From NCBI GenBank assembly GCA_947492885.1, contig CANLPK010000011.1, positions 1 to 56,291 of the forward strand: a stretch of 56,291 nucleotides of DNA, read 5' to 3'. Shown here piece by piece: positions 25,996-34,450 of this stretch. The position numbers were made by a program, and so were the translations under genes. Source of the DNA: Bacteroidota bacterium (GTDB taxonomy: Bacteria > Bacteroidota > Bacteroidia > UKL13-3). A model generated the notes under the pieces. The model had not been told where the DNA came from. It did not search any database and saw nothing but the letters and a program-made list of their open reading frames with translations. Position 1 is the first letter of the stretch. Each line of letters opens with the position of its first letter.

Positions 25996-26453
25996 AGAAG
26001 ATAACAATTTCATTTACAGTAATCAGTTTGTTCCTTTTTAGTTGTAGCAACACTTCCAATGAAAAATCAAAAGAGCAAACCAAAACTGTTACTCACGAAG
26101 AACATCAGCACAACGATGAAATGCAAACCATCGAACTTAACAATGGAGAAAAATGGAAAGTTGATGCGAATATGATAACTCATATTCGCAATATGGAAAA
26201 TGATATTATTTCTTTCTCTACTGTTGAGCACAAAGATTACAAATCATTCGCCGAAAAATTGCAATCCAATATTGATTTACTTACCTCTAATTGCACAATG
26301 AAAGGCAAAGCACACGATGAACTGCACAAATGGCTTTTGCCATACATTGATTTGGTAAAAGAACTTTCAGCAGCTAAAGACGAAACCGAAGCAGCAAAGC
26401 AATTTGAAAACATTCAAATATCATTCACAACATTTAATCAATACTTCCAATGA
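25992..26453 (+). CDS. Histidine-rich lipoprotein of unknown function
   Basis: The 153-residue product has a signal peptide with lipobox LFSC (Cys18), followed by SNTSNEKSKEQ. The mature N-terminus holds a His/Glu cluster (HEEHQHNDE), which could bind a divalent metal. The remainder is helical, with His near 64, 79, 110 and 113 and a single Cys in NCTMKGKAHDELH. It resembles small periplasmic metal-associated proteins found beside efflux systems in Bacteroidota, but I cannot assign a named family. It overlaps both neighbouring genes by 4 bases. Metal buffering or sensing for the pump is an inference. Confidence 0.65.
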   Translation: MKKITISFTVISLFLFSCSNTSNEKSKEQTKTVTHEEHQHNDEMQTIELNNGEKWKVDANMITHIRNMENDIISFSTVEHKDYKSFAEKLQSNIDLLTSNCTMKGKAHDELHKWLLPYIDLVKELSAAKDETEAAKQFENIQISFTTFNQYFQ

Positions 26454-26737
26454 ACATAAAAGAATTACACACACAAGAAAAACCAGTTTCTGCAACTGCT
26501 CTTTTTAAAAGCGAATTAGGAAATGCAACTGCTATACAAATATTGCAAGGCGAAAAATTAAAAGAACATATCACCCAAATTCCTGCAGTATTGATTTGTA
26601 TAAAAGGTGAAGCGATTTTTGAAAACGAAAATGGCTTAAAAGAAACATTAAAGCCGGGAGATTATGTAAATATCGAACCCAAAGTAAAACATTGGGTTGA
26701 AGGCACAATTGAAAGTCAATTAATACTCATCAAATAA
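26450..26737 (+). CDS. Cupin-domain small protein
   Basis: The 95-residue protein is a single cupin barrel. Motif 1 is weak (ILQGEKLKEHITQIPAVLICIKGEAIFE) and motif 2 is LKPGDYVNIEPKVKHWVEG. The His of motif 2 (KHWVEG) and the His of KEHITQ are the probable metal ligands, but the full set of ligands is incomplete. Stand-alone cupins of this size often bind a small ligand or metal. It ends the tightly overlapped regulatory/accessory half of the operon, 13 bases before the TolC gene. Confidence 0.8.
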   Translation: MNIKELHTQEKPVSATALFKSELGNATAIQILQGEKLKEHITQIPAVLICIKGEAIFENENGLKETLKPGDYVNIEPKVKHWVEGTIESQLILIK

Positions 26738-26750
26738 AAAAATTTAACCC

Positions 26751-28085
26751 ATGAAGTTAGTAAACATTCACAAACAAACAGCATTGCTTCTTTTCTTTTT
26801 AATAGGATTTCAAGCAGCACAAGCCCAAGTGTGGACGATGCAACAGTGTATTGATACGGCTCAGGTTCATAATAGAAACCTGCAAATGAGTAGAAATAAT
26901 ATTGCCATTGGCGAGCAAAAAGCCATGGAAGCAAAAGCCAATTTAATTCCAAAGGTATCGGTCAATGCGGATTATAAGTATTTCACAAATCTTCCCTATC
27001 AGTTAATGCCTTTATCAACATTTAATCCAGCGGCACCTGAAGGTCAGTTTAAAGAAGCTCAATTTGGTGTTCCTCACAACATTAACGTCAATTTGCAGCT
27101 GGCGATGTCATTGTATAATCCGCAAGTTTACGGAGCAATTAGAAGCACTGAAATCGCATCGGAATTGGCCGTATTGCAATGCCAAAAAACCGAGGAGCAA
27201 ATCTATTTTGAAATATCAAATCTGTATTACAACGCACAAATATTGAATCACCAATTTGTATTTGTTGACAGCAATCTTATAAATGCTACTCGACTATTAA
27301 AAAACATCCAAATGCTCAATGAACAATTGCTTGCAAAAGGAACGGATGTAAGTAGAGTGAAATTACAAGTTGCGCAACTAACAACACAAAAAAGTAGTAT
27401 CAGCAGCAAATACGAGCAAGTTTTAAATGCGTTGAAATTTGCAATGGGTATTTCCATTAAACAAAATCTACAAATTGAATCAAACATTCAATATCAAAAC
27501 TCAAATGAATATACGCTTTCATCAACTATAGATATTCGTATTGTTAAAACTCAAAACCGCCTATTGTCAAGTGAACTAAGCACGCTAAACAAGTCTAGAT
27601 TTTTACCATCTCTTAATCTTATTGGAATGTATGGAACAACAGGTTTTGGATATAATGGACTAACAAACTCCTTTTTAAATTTTTATCCTATAAGTTTTGC
27701 AGGTACTCAATTAACTTATCCTCTGTTTAATGGAACGGTAACCCAACGAAAGATCAATCAAAAGAAATATGAATTTCAAAACAGCGAACTACAATATGGC
27801 CTAATTACCGAACAAAACAATATGCAAGTTGAAAATGCAAAACTACAAAGAATGGTTGCTAAGAATTCAGTTGAAACGACAACCGAACAAATTGAACTAG
27901 CAAAAACTATCTACGAACAAACTACTCTTCAACAAAAACAAGGAACAGCAAGCCTTACCGATATTTTGCTTGCCGACAATGCTTTGCGTGAAGCTCAACA
28001 AGTATATCTGTCTGCTGTAATTGAATACCTTAAAGCAGACCTTGAACTTAAAAAATTAACTGGAAATATTTCAACAATTAAATAG
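26751..28085 (+). CDS. TolC family outer membrane efflux protein
   Basis: The 444-residue protein starts with a signal peptide (to AAQAQ) and the TolC opening VWTMQQCIDTAQVHNRNLQMS. Two long coiled-coil helical segments (about 140-225 and 350-430) and barrel strands follow. Near the C-terminus is the family pattern IYEQTTLQQKQGTASLTDILLADNALREAQQVYL. It is the outer-membrane exit of the second RND system in the window. It precedes the adaptor by 8 bases. Confidence 0.93.
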   Translation: MKLVNIHKQTALLLFFLIGFQAAQAQVWTMQQCIDTAQVHNRNLQMSRNNIAIGEQKAMEAKANLIPKVSVNADYKYFTNLPYQLMPLSTFNPAAPEGQFKEAQFGVPHNINVNLQLAMSLYNPQVYGAIRSTEIASELAVLQCQKTEEQIYFEISNLYYNAQILNHQFVFVDSNLINATRLLKNIQMLNEQLLAKGTDVSRVKLQVAQLTTQKSSISSKYEQVLNALKFAMGISIKQNLQIESNIQYQNSNEYTLSSTIDIRIVKTQNRLLSSELSTLNKSRFLPSLNLIGMYGTTGFGYNGLTNSFLNFYPISFAGTQLTYPLFNGTVTQRKINQKKYEFQNSELQYGLITEQNNMQVENAKLQRMVAKNSVETTTEQIELAKTIYEQTTLQQKQGTASLTDILLADNALREAQQVYLSAVIEYLKADLELKKLTGNISTIK

Positions 28086-28093
28086 TATCAAAA

Positions 28094-29164
28094 ATGAATA
28101 CAAAATTATCAATGCTTAAGAAAGCGCTATACATCATCATACCATTGGTATTGATTGCCATAATGGTTGTTAAGCTGAAAAACAACAAAGAAATTACACA
28201 GAGTAAAGTATATCAATTCGATAAAGAACAAGCTATAAATGTTCAGGCAGAGACATTGCGAGTTGAAAATTTAAATGCCGAATATTATTATTCTGGTACA
28301 TTCGAGCCAAATAAGGAAACGAAGGTCAGTGCTGAGATACAGGGAAAAATTAATAGTATTTTAGTTGAACTGGGTAGCTTTGTAAACAAAGGTCAAGCCT
28401 TAATTCAGTTAGATAATTCAATACTGAAATTACAACTGCAAACTATAGAAGTGCAAATAGAAGGTTTAGAAGCCGATGTAAACCGTTATGCAATTTTAGC
28501 CAAAGCAGATGCGATACAGGGTGTTCAGTTAGAAAAATCAATTTTGGGATTGAAATCTACTAAAGTACAGAAAGCTACTCTTGTAGAACAAATAAACAAA
28601 ACTACAATCAAAGCACCTTTTAATGGGATAGTTACCGCGAAACTAAGTGAAGAAGGGGCTTTTGCTGCACCTGGAGTTCCATTACTTCAAATAACGGATA
28701 TTACAACTTTAAAATTCTCTGTAAATGTTCCCGAAAATGAGTTAAGCAAATTCAAGTTAAATCAAAGCTATGCTCTTACAGTAGATGCTTATTCTGAAAT
28801 TCTATTGGAAGGAAAAGCTACTATGATTGGCAGTAAAGCAAATATGGGTAGTAGTTTTCCTGTTCAACTTACAATGAATAATACTACCGATTTAAAAATA
28901 AAATCAGGAATGTTTGGCAAAGTAAATGTGAAAAGTGACACCAAAGAAATGGGCATTATTATTCCTTCATCAGCAATCGTAGGCACAACAGACCAGCCAA
29001 AAGTTTATTTGATTAAAAATGGCAAATCGGTATTGCAGGATATCACTATTTCTAAGAATATACAGAATAAAACGGTAGTGTCAAGTGGGTTAAATGATGG
29101 TGATATCATTGTAACGAATGGCTTTATAAATTTATTTGATGGCGCTAATATTACGGTTAAATAA
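28094..29164 (+). CDS. RND efflux periplasmic adaptor (HlyD/AcrA family)
   Basis: The 356-residue adaptor has an N-terminal membrane anchor (residues 8-27), first lipoyl half (EIQGKINSILVELGSFVNKGQALIQLD), a short alpha-hairpin and second lipoyl half (KTTIKAPFNGIVTAKLSEEGAFAAPGVPLLQI). The barrel and membrane-proximal domains end VVSSGLNDGDIIVTNGFINLFDGA. It connects the TolC and pump products on either side in the operon. It is clearly diverged from the MarR-linked adaptor at 11702, so the two systems are not a recent duplication. Confidence 0.94.
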   Translation: MNTKLSMLKKALYIIIPLVLIAIMVVKLKNNKEITQSKVYQFDKEQAINVQAETLRVENLNAEYYYSGTFEPNKETKVSAEIQGKINSILVELGSFVNKGQALIQLDNSILKLQLQTIEVQIEGLEADVNRYAILAKADAIQGVQLEKSILGLKSTKVQKATLVEQINKTTIKAPFNGIVTAKLSEEGAFAAPGVPLLQITDITTLKFSVNVPENELSKFKLNQSYALTVDAYSEILLEGKATMIGSKANMGSSFPVQLTMNNTTDLKIKSGMFGKVNVKSDTKEMGIIIPSSAIVGTTDQPKVYLIKNGKSVLQDITISKNIQNKTVVSSGLNDGDIIVTNGFINLFDGANITVK

Positions 29165-29175
29165 AATCAACAAAA

Positions 29176-32100
29176 ATGAATATAACGGAAATTTCAATAA
29201 AACGTCCTTCTCTGATAATAGTGCTTTTCAGTGTATTTGCATTGTTAGGATTTATCGGGTACAAAAATTTGAGTTATGAATTAATGCCCGATTTCAATCA
29301 GCCAGTTGTTGTAATTAAAACAGTTTATCCGGGTGCTGAACCGAACGAGGTAGAAACATCTGTTTCACGAAAAATAGAAGATGCCCTTTCTAATTTGGAA
29401 GGTGTAGATTATTTGGTTACCAAGTCATTACCTAATGCTTCTATCATCATTGCTAATTTAAAATACGGTACCGATTTAGATAAAACGATGCAAGATGCCC
29501 AACGATATATTGACAATATTCGTAAAGATTTACCGCAGGATATTTTAAGTCCGGTAATGAGTAAAGTTTCTCCAAATGATTTGCCTATTATGTCGATTAG
29601 CGCAACAAGTAATTTGTCGGCTACTGAGCTTTATCAAAAAATGAAGGATGATTATCTGCCGCAAATTCAACAAATTAAGGGCGTTGCCGAGATTACCGTT
29701 TTAGGAGGAGAAGAAAGAGAAATACAAGTAAAAATTGATCAAGACAAACTGAAACATTACAAAATTTCAATGGTTCAGGTTGTTGAAGCAATTAACCGTT
29801 CGGGGTTAGACTTGCCTGCTGGAAAAGTGCAAACTGAAAAAGAAAGTAATTCAGTACGTTTAACTGGAAAATTTACATCCTTAGAAGATATTAAAAATGT
29901 ACAAGTGGCAATGCCTGTTATAGGTAGTCCTGTTTATGTAAAGGATATAGCGCAGGTTATCGATGGTATAAAAGAAACAACTTCAATCAGTCGCTACAAT
30001 GGGAAAAATGGAATTGGTTTGATGTTGAAAAAGCAAGGCGATGCTAATGCAGTTGATGTTTCAAAATTAGTTCGGGAAAAATTCAAATCCATTGAACACC
30101 AAAATGCCAATGCAGGTGTGAAATTTATTATAGCAGACGATAGCACTGACAACACTATTGCAGCAGTTAATTCGGTTGTTTTTGATTTAATATTAGCGGT
30201 AATATTAGTTTCACTGGTAATGCTTTTATTCTTAAGAAGTTTCAGAAACTCTTTGATTGTAATCGTTGCCATCCCAACTTCTTTAGTTACAGCGTTTGCT
30301 GTTATGTGGCTTTTGGGCTATACCCTTAACCTAATGACCTTACTCGCAATGTCTTTAATTATCGGCATTTTGGTAGATGATGCTGTAGTAGTATTGGAAA
30401 ATATTCAAAAACATTTAGACAGAGGAAAAGATAAACGAACAGCTGCAATGGATGGACGTATGGAAATTGGCTTTGCGGCATTGTCAATTACCTTAGTAGA
30501 CGTAGTGGTATTCTTACCAATTCTTTTTCTGCAAGTGTTTGTTGCCGATATGCTAAAACAGTTTTCGGTAGTTGTAGTCACTTCAACACTCACGAGTTTG
30601 TTGGTTGGTTTTACTCTTACACCTTGGTTGGCTTCCCGTATTGGAAAGAAGGAAGATTTACAACCGACAAATTTTTTCAATCGTTTCTTACTTTGGTTTG
30701 AACACCAACTAGAAATATTCACCAATTGGTATGGCAGGCAATTAGAATGGGTTATAAGCCATAAATTAATATTTACTGGAATTGTTTTGTTGCTTTTTGT
30801 GATGACCCTAGGCATTATGAAACAAGGAATTATTGGTAAAGAACTAATTTCAACAGGCGACCAAGGTAAGTTCAGAATGGCTTTAGAATTTGATAAATCA
30901 ACTTCCATTCATCAAAATAACTTAATAGCACAAGAAATTGAAAAGCACATAATTCAACAACCCGAGGTCGCAACGGTATTCAGTAATATTGGAGGTCCAA
31001 GCACCGGTATTGGAAGCTTGGGTGTTGGTTCTGCAAACAAAACAGAATTTACCATCCAATTAAAATCTAAGAAGGAACGTAATAATGTGCCGACCGAAAC
31101 ATTTATGAAAAAACTTAGAGAAGACCTAAAGTCAAAAATGCCAAGTATTAATTATTCAATGGCAGCTTTAGGTTTGATACCACGTTCAGCTCCTATTGAA
31201 ATTACATTGAGTGGAAGTAATTTGGATTTGGTAATGAAAACAGGTGATGAACTAAAAACGATTATTGAAAAAATCCCCGGTGCGGATAATGTTCGCTTAT
31301 CAGTTGAAGCGGGAAGTACCGAATACAAAATAGTTCCCGACAAAGATAAAATGCAACGATTAGGATTAACAACCGCTTATGTTGGATTGAACCTACGAAC
31401 AGCGTTTACTGGTAATGAAGATGCAACACTTACTGAGAAAGGAACTGAATATCCAGTGAGAATTTGGTTAGCTGAATTTAGTCGTCAAAACTTTGAGGAT
31501 GTGCAACAATTTTCAATTATTAATCCGATGGGTTTGCCAGTTGAAGTTTCACAATTTGCAACAGTAACGCAAGACAATTCTCCTTCATTATTGGAACGAA
31601 AAGATCGTCAGCCTGCAATTACACTTACCGCCGACGCATTGGGTAAACCATCAGGTACTGTGGCAGATGATGTGGTAACTTATCTCAAGGAACATCCCCT
31701 ACCTAAAGGAATACAAATGACGTGGGGTAGCGACATCAAAAGGCAGAATGATAGCTTTGGAGCATTGGGTTCAGTATTGTTGATTTCATTTTTGCTGATA
31801 TATCTTATTATGGTAGCTCTATATGACAATTTTGTGTACCCTTTTGTAGTTTTGTTTTCAATTCCATTAGCAGCAATTGGAGCATTTTTCGCACTGAATC
31901 TGTCGTTAAGCAATTTAAGTTTGTTTGCCTTACTTGGTTTAATTATGCTCATGGGGTTGGTGGTAAAGAACGCTATTCTAATAGTGGATTTTACGAATCA
32001 ATTAAAAGCGGAAGGCAAACATTTCAAAGAAGCTTTAATCATTGCCGGAAAGGGTCGTATGCGACCAATCCTAATGACAACCCTTTCAATGGTTGTTGGT

Positions 32101-32271
32101 ATGCTTCCCATTGCAATGGCAACAGGAACGGCAGCAGAATGGAAAAATGGGCTTGCATGGGTAATCATTGGCGGACTCCTTTCCTCTTTGATTTTGACGG
32201 TATTTTTAGTTCCGATGATCTATTATTTGGTTGACACAGCCAAAGGAAAAATGCATTCAAAAAATAATTGA
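29176..32271 (+). CDS. RND efflux permease (AcrB/HAE family)
   Basis: The 1,031-residue pump begins NITEISIKRPSLIIVLFSVFALLG and has 12 transmembrane helices with two periplasmic loops. TM4 carries Asp401-Asp402 in GILVDDAVVVLENI, and the second half has GLVVKNAILIVDF. It lacks the charged TM4 pattern of CusA-type metal pumps, so a drug, lipid or small-molecule substrate is more likely than monovalent metal. It is the last gene of the TetR-controlled operon. The sequence is visibly more AT-rich than the MarR-linked pump. Confidence 0.96.
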   Translation: MNITEISIKRPSLIIVLFSVFALLGFIGYKNLSYELMPDFNQPVVVIKTVYPGAEPNEVETSVSRKIEDALSNLEGVDYLVTKSLPNASIIIANLKYGTDLDKTMQDAQRYIDNIRKDLPQDILSPVMSKVSPNDLPIMSISATSNLSATELYQKMKDDYLPQIQQIKGVAEITVLGGEEREIQVKIDQDKLKHYKISMVQVVEAINRSGLDLPAGKVQTEKESNSVRLTGKFTSLEDIKNVQVAMPVIGSPVYVKDIAQVIDGIKETTSISRYNGKNGIGLMLKKQGDANAVDVSKLVREKFKSIEHQNANAGVKFIIADDSTDNTIAAVNSVVFDLILAVILVSLVMLLFLRSFRNSLIVIVAIPTSLVTAFAVMWLLGYTLNLMTLLAMSLIIGILVDDAVVVLENIQKHLDRGKDKRTAAMDGRMEIGFAALSITLVDVVVFLPILFLQVFVADMLKQFSVVVVTSTLTSLLVGFTLTPWLASRIGKKEDLQPTNFFNRFLLWFEHQLEIFTNWYGRQLEWVISHKLIFTGIVLLLFVMTLGIMKQGIIGKELISTGDQGKFRMALEFDKSTSIHQNNLIAQEIEKHIIQQPEVATVFSNIGGPSTGIGSLGVGSANKTEFTIQLKSKKERNNVPTETFMKKLREDLKSKMPSINYSMAALGLIPRSAPIEITLSGSNLDLVMKTGDELKTIIEKIPGADNVRLSVEAGSTEYKIVPDKDKMQRLGLTTAYVGLNLRTAFTGNEDATLTEKGTEYPVRIWLAEFSRQNFEDVQQFSIINPMGLPVEVSQFATVTQDNSPSLLERKDRQPAITLTADALGKPSGTVADDVVTYLKEHPLPKGIQMTWGSDIKRQNDSFGALGSVLLISFLLIYLIMVALYDNFVYPFVVLFSIPLAAIGAFFALNLSLSNLSLFALLGLIMLMGLVVKNAILIVDFTNQLKAEGKHFKEALIIAGKGRMRPILMTTLSMVVGMLPIAMATGTAAEWKNGLAWVIIGGLLSSLILTVFLVPMIYYLVDTAKGKMHSKNN

Positions 32272-32302
32272 GATAAAAATAGCAAGCATTGATTTTCCTT
32301 AT

Positions 32303-32332
32303 TTGACTTCTCTCTAAAAAGGTTTAATATTG
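32303..32332 (+). promoter_or_regulatory. Promoter of the HIT-family gene
   Basis: TTG at 32303-32305, a 19-base spacer and TAATATTG at 32325-32332 match the Bacteroidota promoter with one mismatch. This places an independent start between the RND operon and the HIT gene. Confidence 0.6.
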
Positions 32333-32354
32333 TGATGCACAAATTGCATTGCTT

Positions 32355-32750
32355 ATGTCAACCATTTTTTCGAAAATAGTAAACGGAGAAATCCCTGCCT
32401 ATAAAATTGCAGATGACGAAAATTATTTGGCTTTCTTGGATGTATTTCCACTTAAACCGGGGCATGCCTTAGTGATTCCCAAATTAGAAAACGATTATAT
32501 ATTTGACCTCGACGATGCCCAATTGGCCGGACTTATGGTCTTTGCAAAGAAGGTAGCGAAAGGCATTCGTAAAGTAATTCCATGTAAGCGCATCGGCGTA
32601 GCGGTTATTGGATTAGAAGTACCTCATACACACATCCATTTAATTCCAATGGAGCATGTAGGCGATATGAATTTTGCCAATCCAAAGATGAAGATTGCAC
32701 CCGAAGAAATGCAAATCATTGCGGATAAGATTCGGGCACAAATAGCTTGA
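32355..32750 (+). CDS. HIT family nucleotide-binding protein
   Basis: The ATG at 32355 gives a 131-residue protein beginning STIFSKIVNGEIPAYK, the standard start of the HinT/Fhit-like branch. The C-terminal histidine triad appears as HTHIHLIPM (H-x-H-x-H), with the expected hydrophobic spacing. HIT proteins hydrolyse or transfer nucleotidyl groups, for example AMP-lysine or adenylated intermediates, in the cytoplasm. It has its own promoter and ends 18 bases before a convergent gene. Confidence 0.95.
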   Translation: MSTIFSKIVNGEIPAYKIADDENYLAFLDVFPLKPGHALVIPKLENDYIFDLDDAQLAGLMVFAKKVAKGIRKVIPCKRIGVAVIGLEVPHTHIHLIPMEHVGDMNFANPKMKIAPEEMQIIADKIRAQIA

Positions 32751-32768
32751 GGAATAATAGGCTACTTT

Positions 32769-34439
32769 TTAGAAAGTGAAGGCCACACCTCCCAATACTG
32801 ATAATTTGTATCCAGGGTAGTTCAACCAGCGGCGGTAAGCCTGGTTGGTAAGGTTACTTCCATTTACAAACACCGATATCATTTTATTATACCGATATTC
32901 TAATAATAAATTCGCATCAATAATGGCTGGTAAGGTTACCGATGGGCTATTCATAGAAAACTTAGTTGAGTCCTTGAACTCTATATTTTTTCCGAATCGT
33001 TCACCGATATAGTACGCAGTAACTCTGACAGTAAATTTATTATCATAATTATACTGCATGTTGAGCTTGGCATCCATTGCAGGCATGTTCCAGGCATATA
33101 ATTGATCGCCAAGCTGATAATTATGATATGAGAATTCGGCAGTGGTTTTGAAATTGCCCGACCATTGCAATTGCACTGTGGCCTTTACATTAAATATATC
33201 TACATTATCATATACAACTTTGTATTTGTGCAATGCTGTCGTATCACATAAGTAAAATGGCATATTCAAATAGTTTCCAAAATCGGCATCCAAGCCAAAA
33301 GCTATATGGCTATTGATACTTCCCCAGATGCCACCCAATACTTTAACCTTGGTATTACTATGCTGTAATTGTAATACAGTATCTAAAAATGGGTTTTGTT
33401 TTACGAGTGATGCATAAGTATTTTGAGTTACACCTCCATCAATTCCTAAATGGGCATTCAATTTATTTTCGATAATCTTCACCTTGAAATCGGCATAAGG
33501 ATACCAGTATAATTTTCCTTTCAATGAATCGTTAAAGAGGGTGCTATTGAAACCAACATTGAGTGAAAGCTTACCATAGTCGAGTAAATAGCGTGGGTTC
33601 ACATCTACAAACAATCGACGATAGAGCGTGTCGCTTGTAAATGAAGTGCTGGTAATATTCAATGGCACAGTTAATATATGTTGATGCACCATCTTATTTA
33701 CATCGGCTTTGATATTGAAATAGTTTTCTGTATTTCTATAATGATCCTTCATATAATAGTAATCCAATCCACCACTGTACGAAAAGTCATCTTTAGTTTT
33801 TCCTTTATGTTGATATGAAGCACCACCACTGAAATTATTGTAAATATTTTTGATGCTATCACCATCAAAGGTAGCACTATCGGGGTTGTAACCATACCAG
33901 TTGATTCGATTGCGTTCATAAGCTGCATGCACATTCAACTTGCTCAACGAATTGAGGTTGTAAGTAAAATGTCCTTTCGCTTCATTATCACTAAATACCT
34001 GGTTGGCTTTTAAATATTCACCACTCAAGAAATGGTAGCGAATGCCATAATCATAATTCTTTGAGCGGGTATTATGAAAATAGGTTTCAAAGAGGGGCAT
34101 ATTATACATTCCATATCCAATCTTGGTATAGTTGCCATACATCCTTTCATTGTCCTTATTATTATAGTTCTGTGGTTTTGAAGGAACAATTTCGGGTTTG
34201 GTTTTATACTCCTTACCTTCAATATTATAGGTGAGTGTTGGCGGATTGAGTTTCGGTGGATCAATTTGCGGGTTGTAATCGATCTTCTTAGCATCACCTA
34301 CTTTAAAGGTATACACATCCTGAATTGTAGTAGAAATATTTCTACCAAGAGTATCCTCTTGTGCATTTAATTTCATCGTCATACTCACCGTTAAAACGAG
34401 GAGCAAGAGTGATTTATATATTTTTTTGATTGATAACAT
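32769..34439 (-). CDS. TonB-dependent-receptor-like outer membrane beta-barrel protein
   Basis: The 556-residue protein has a signal peptide (to KLNAQ) and a short periplasmic region rich in Pro. The rest consists of alternating amphipathic strands with many Tyr and Asn residues, and the C-terminus LSVLGGVAFTF ends in Phe as barrel proteins do. The last strands (NLTNQAYRRWLNYPGY) resemble the end of TonB-dependent receptors, but no plug domain or TonB box was seen. It is probably a plug-less barrel. It follows a 995-residue TPR gene by 11 bases, and the two form an operon. Confidence 0.8.
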   Translation of the reverse strand: MLSIKKIYKSLLLLVLTVSMTMKLNAQEDTLGRNISTTIQDVYTFKVGDAKKIDYNPQIDPPKLNPPTLTYNIEGKEYKTKPEIVPSKPQNYNNKDNERMYGNYTKIGYGMYNMPLFETYFHNTRSKNYDYGIRYHFLSGEYLKANQVFSDNEAKGHFTYNLNSLSKLNVHAAYERNRINWYGYNPDSATFDGDSIKNIYNNFSGGASYQHKGKTKDDFSYSGGLDYYYMKDHYRNTENYFNIKADVNKMVHQHILTVPLNITSTSFTSDTLYRRLFVDVNPRYLLDYGKLSLNVGFNSTLFNDSLKGKLYWYPYADFKVKIIENKLNAHLGIDGGVTQNTYASLVKQNPFLDTVLQLQHSNTKVKVLGGIWGSINSHIAFGLDADFGNYLNMPFYLCDTTALHKYKVVYDNVDIFNVKATVQLQWSGNFKTTAEFSYHNYQLGDQLYAWNMPAMDAKLNMQYNYDNKFTVRVTAYYIGERFGKNIEFKDSTKFSMNSPSVTLPAIIDANLLLEYRYNKMISVFVNGSNLTNQAYRRWLNYPGYKLSVLGGVAFTF

Positions 34440-34450
34440 GATTCTTTATT

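Noticed and set aside
29176-32271. Second RND pump as a CusA-type metal exporter
   Set aside because: The TM4 DD motif and surrounding residues fit HAE-type pumps, and the methionine clusters of CusA were not seen. The His-rich lipoprotein alone is not enough.
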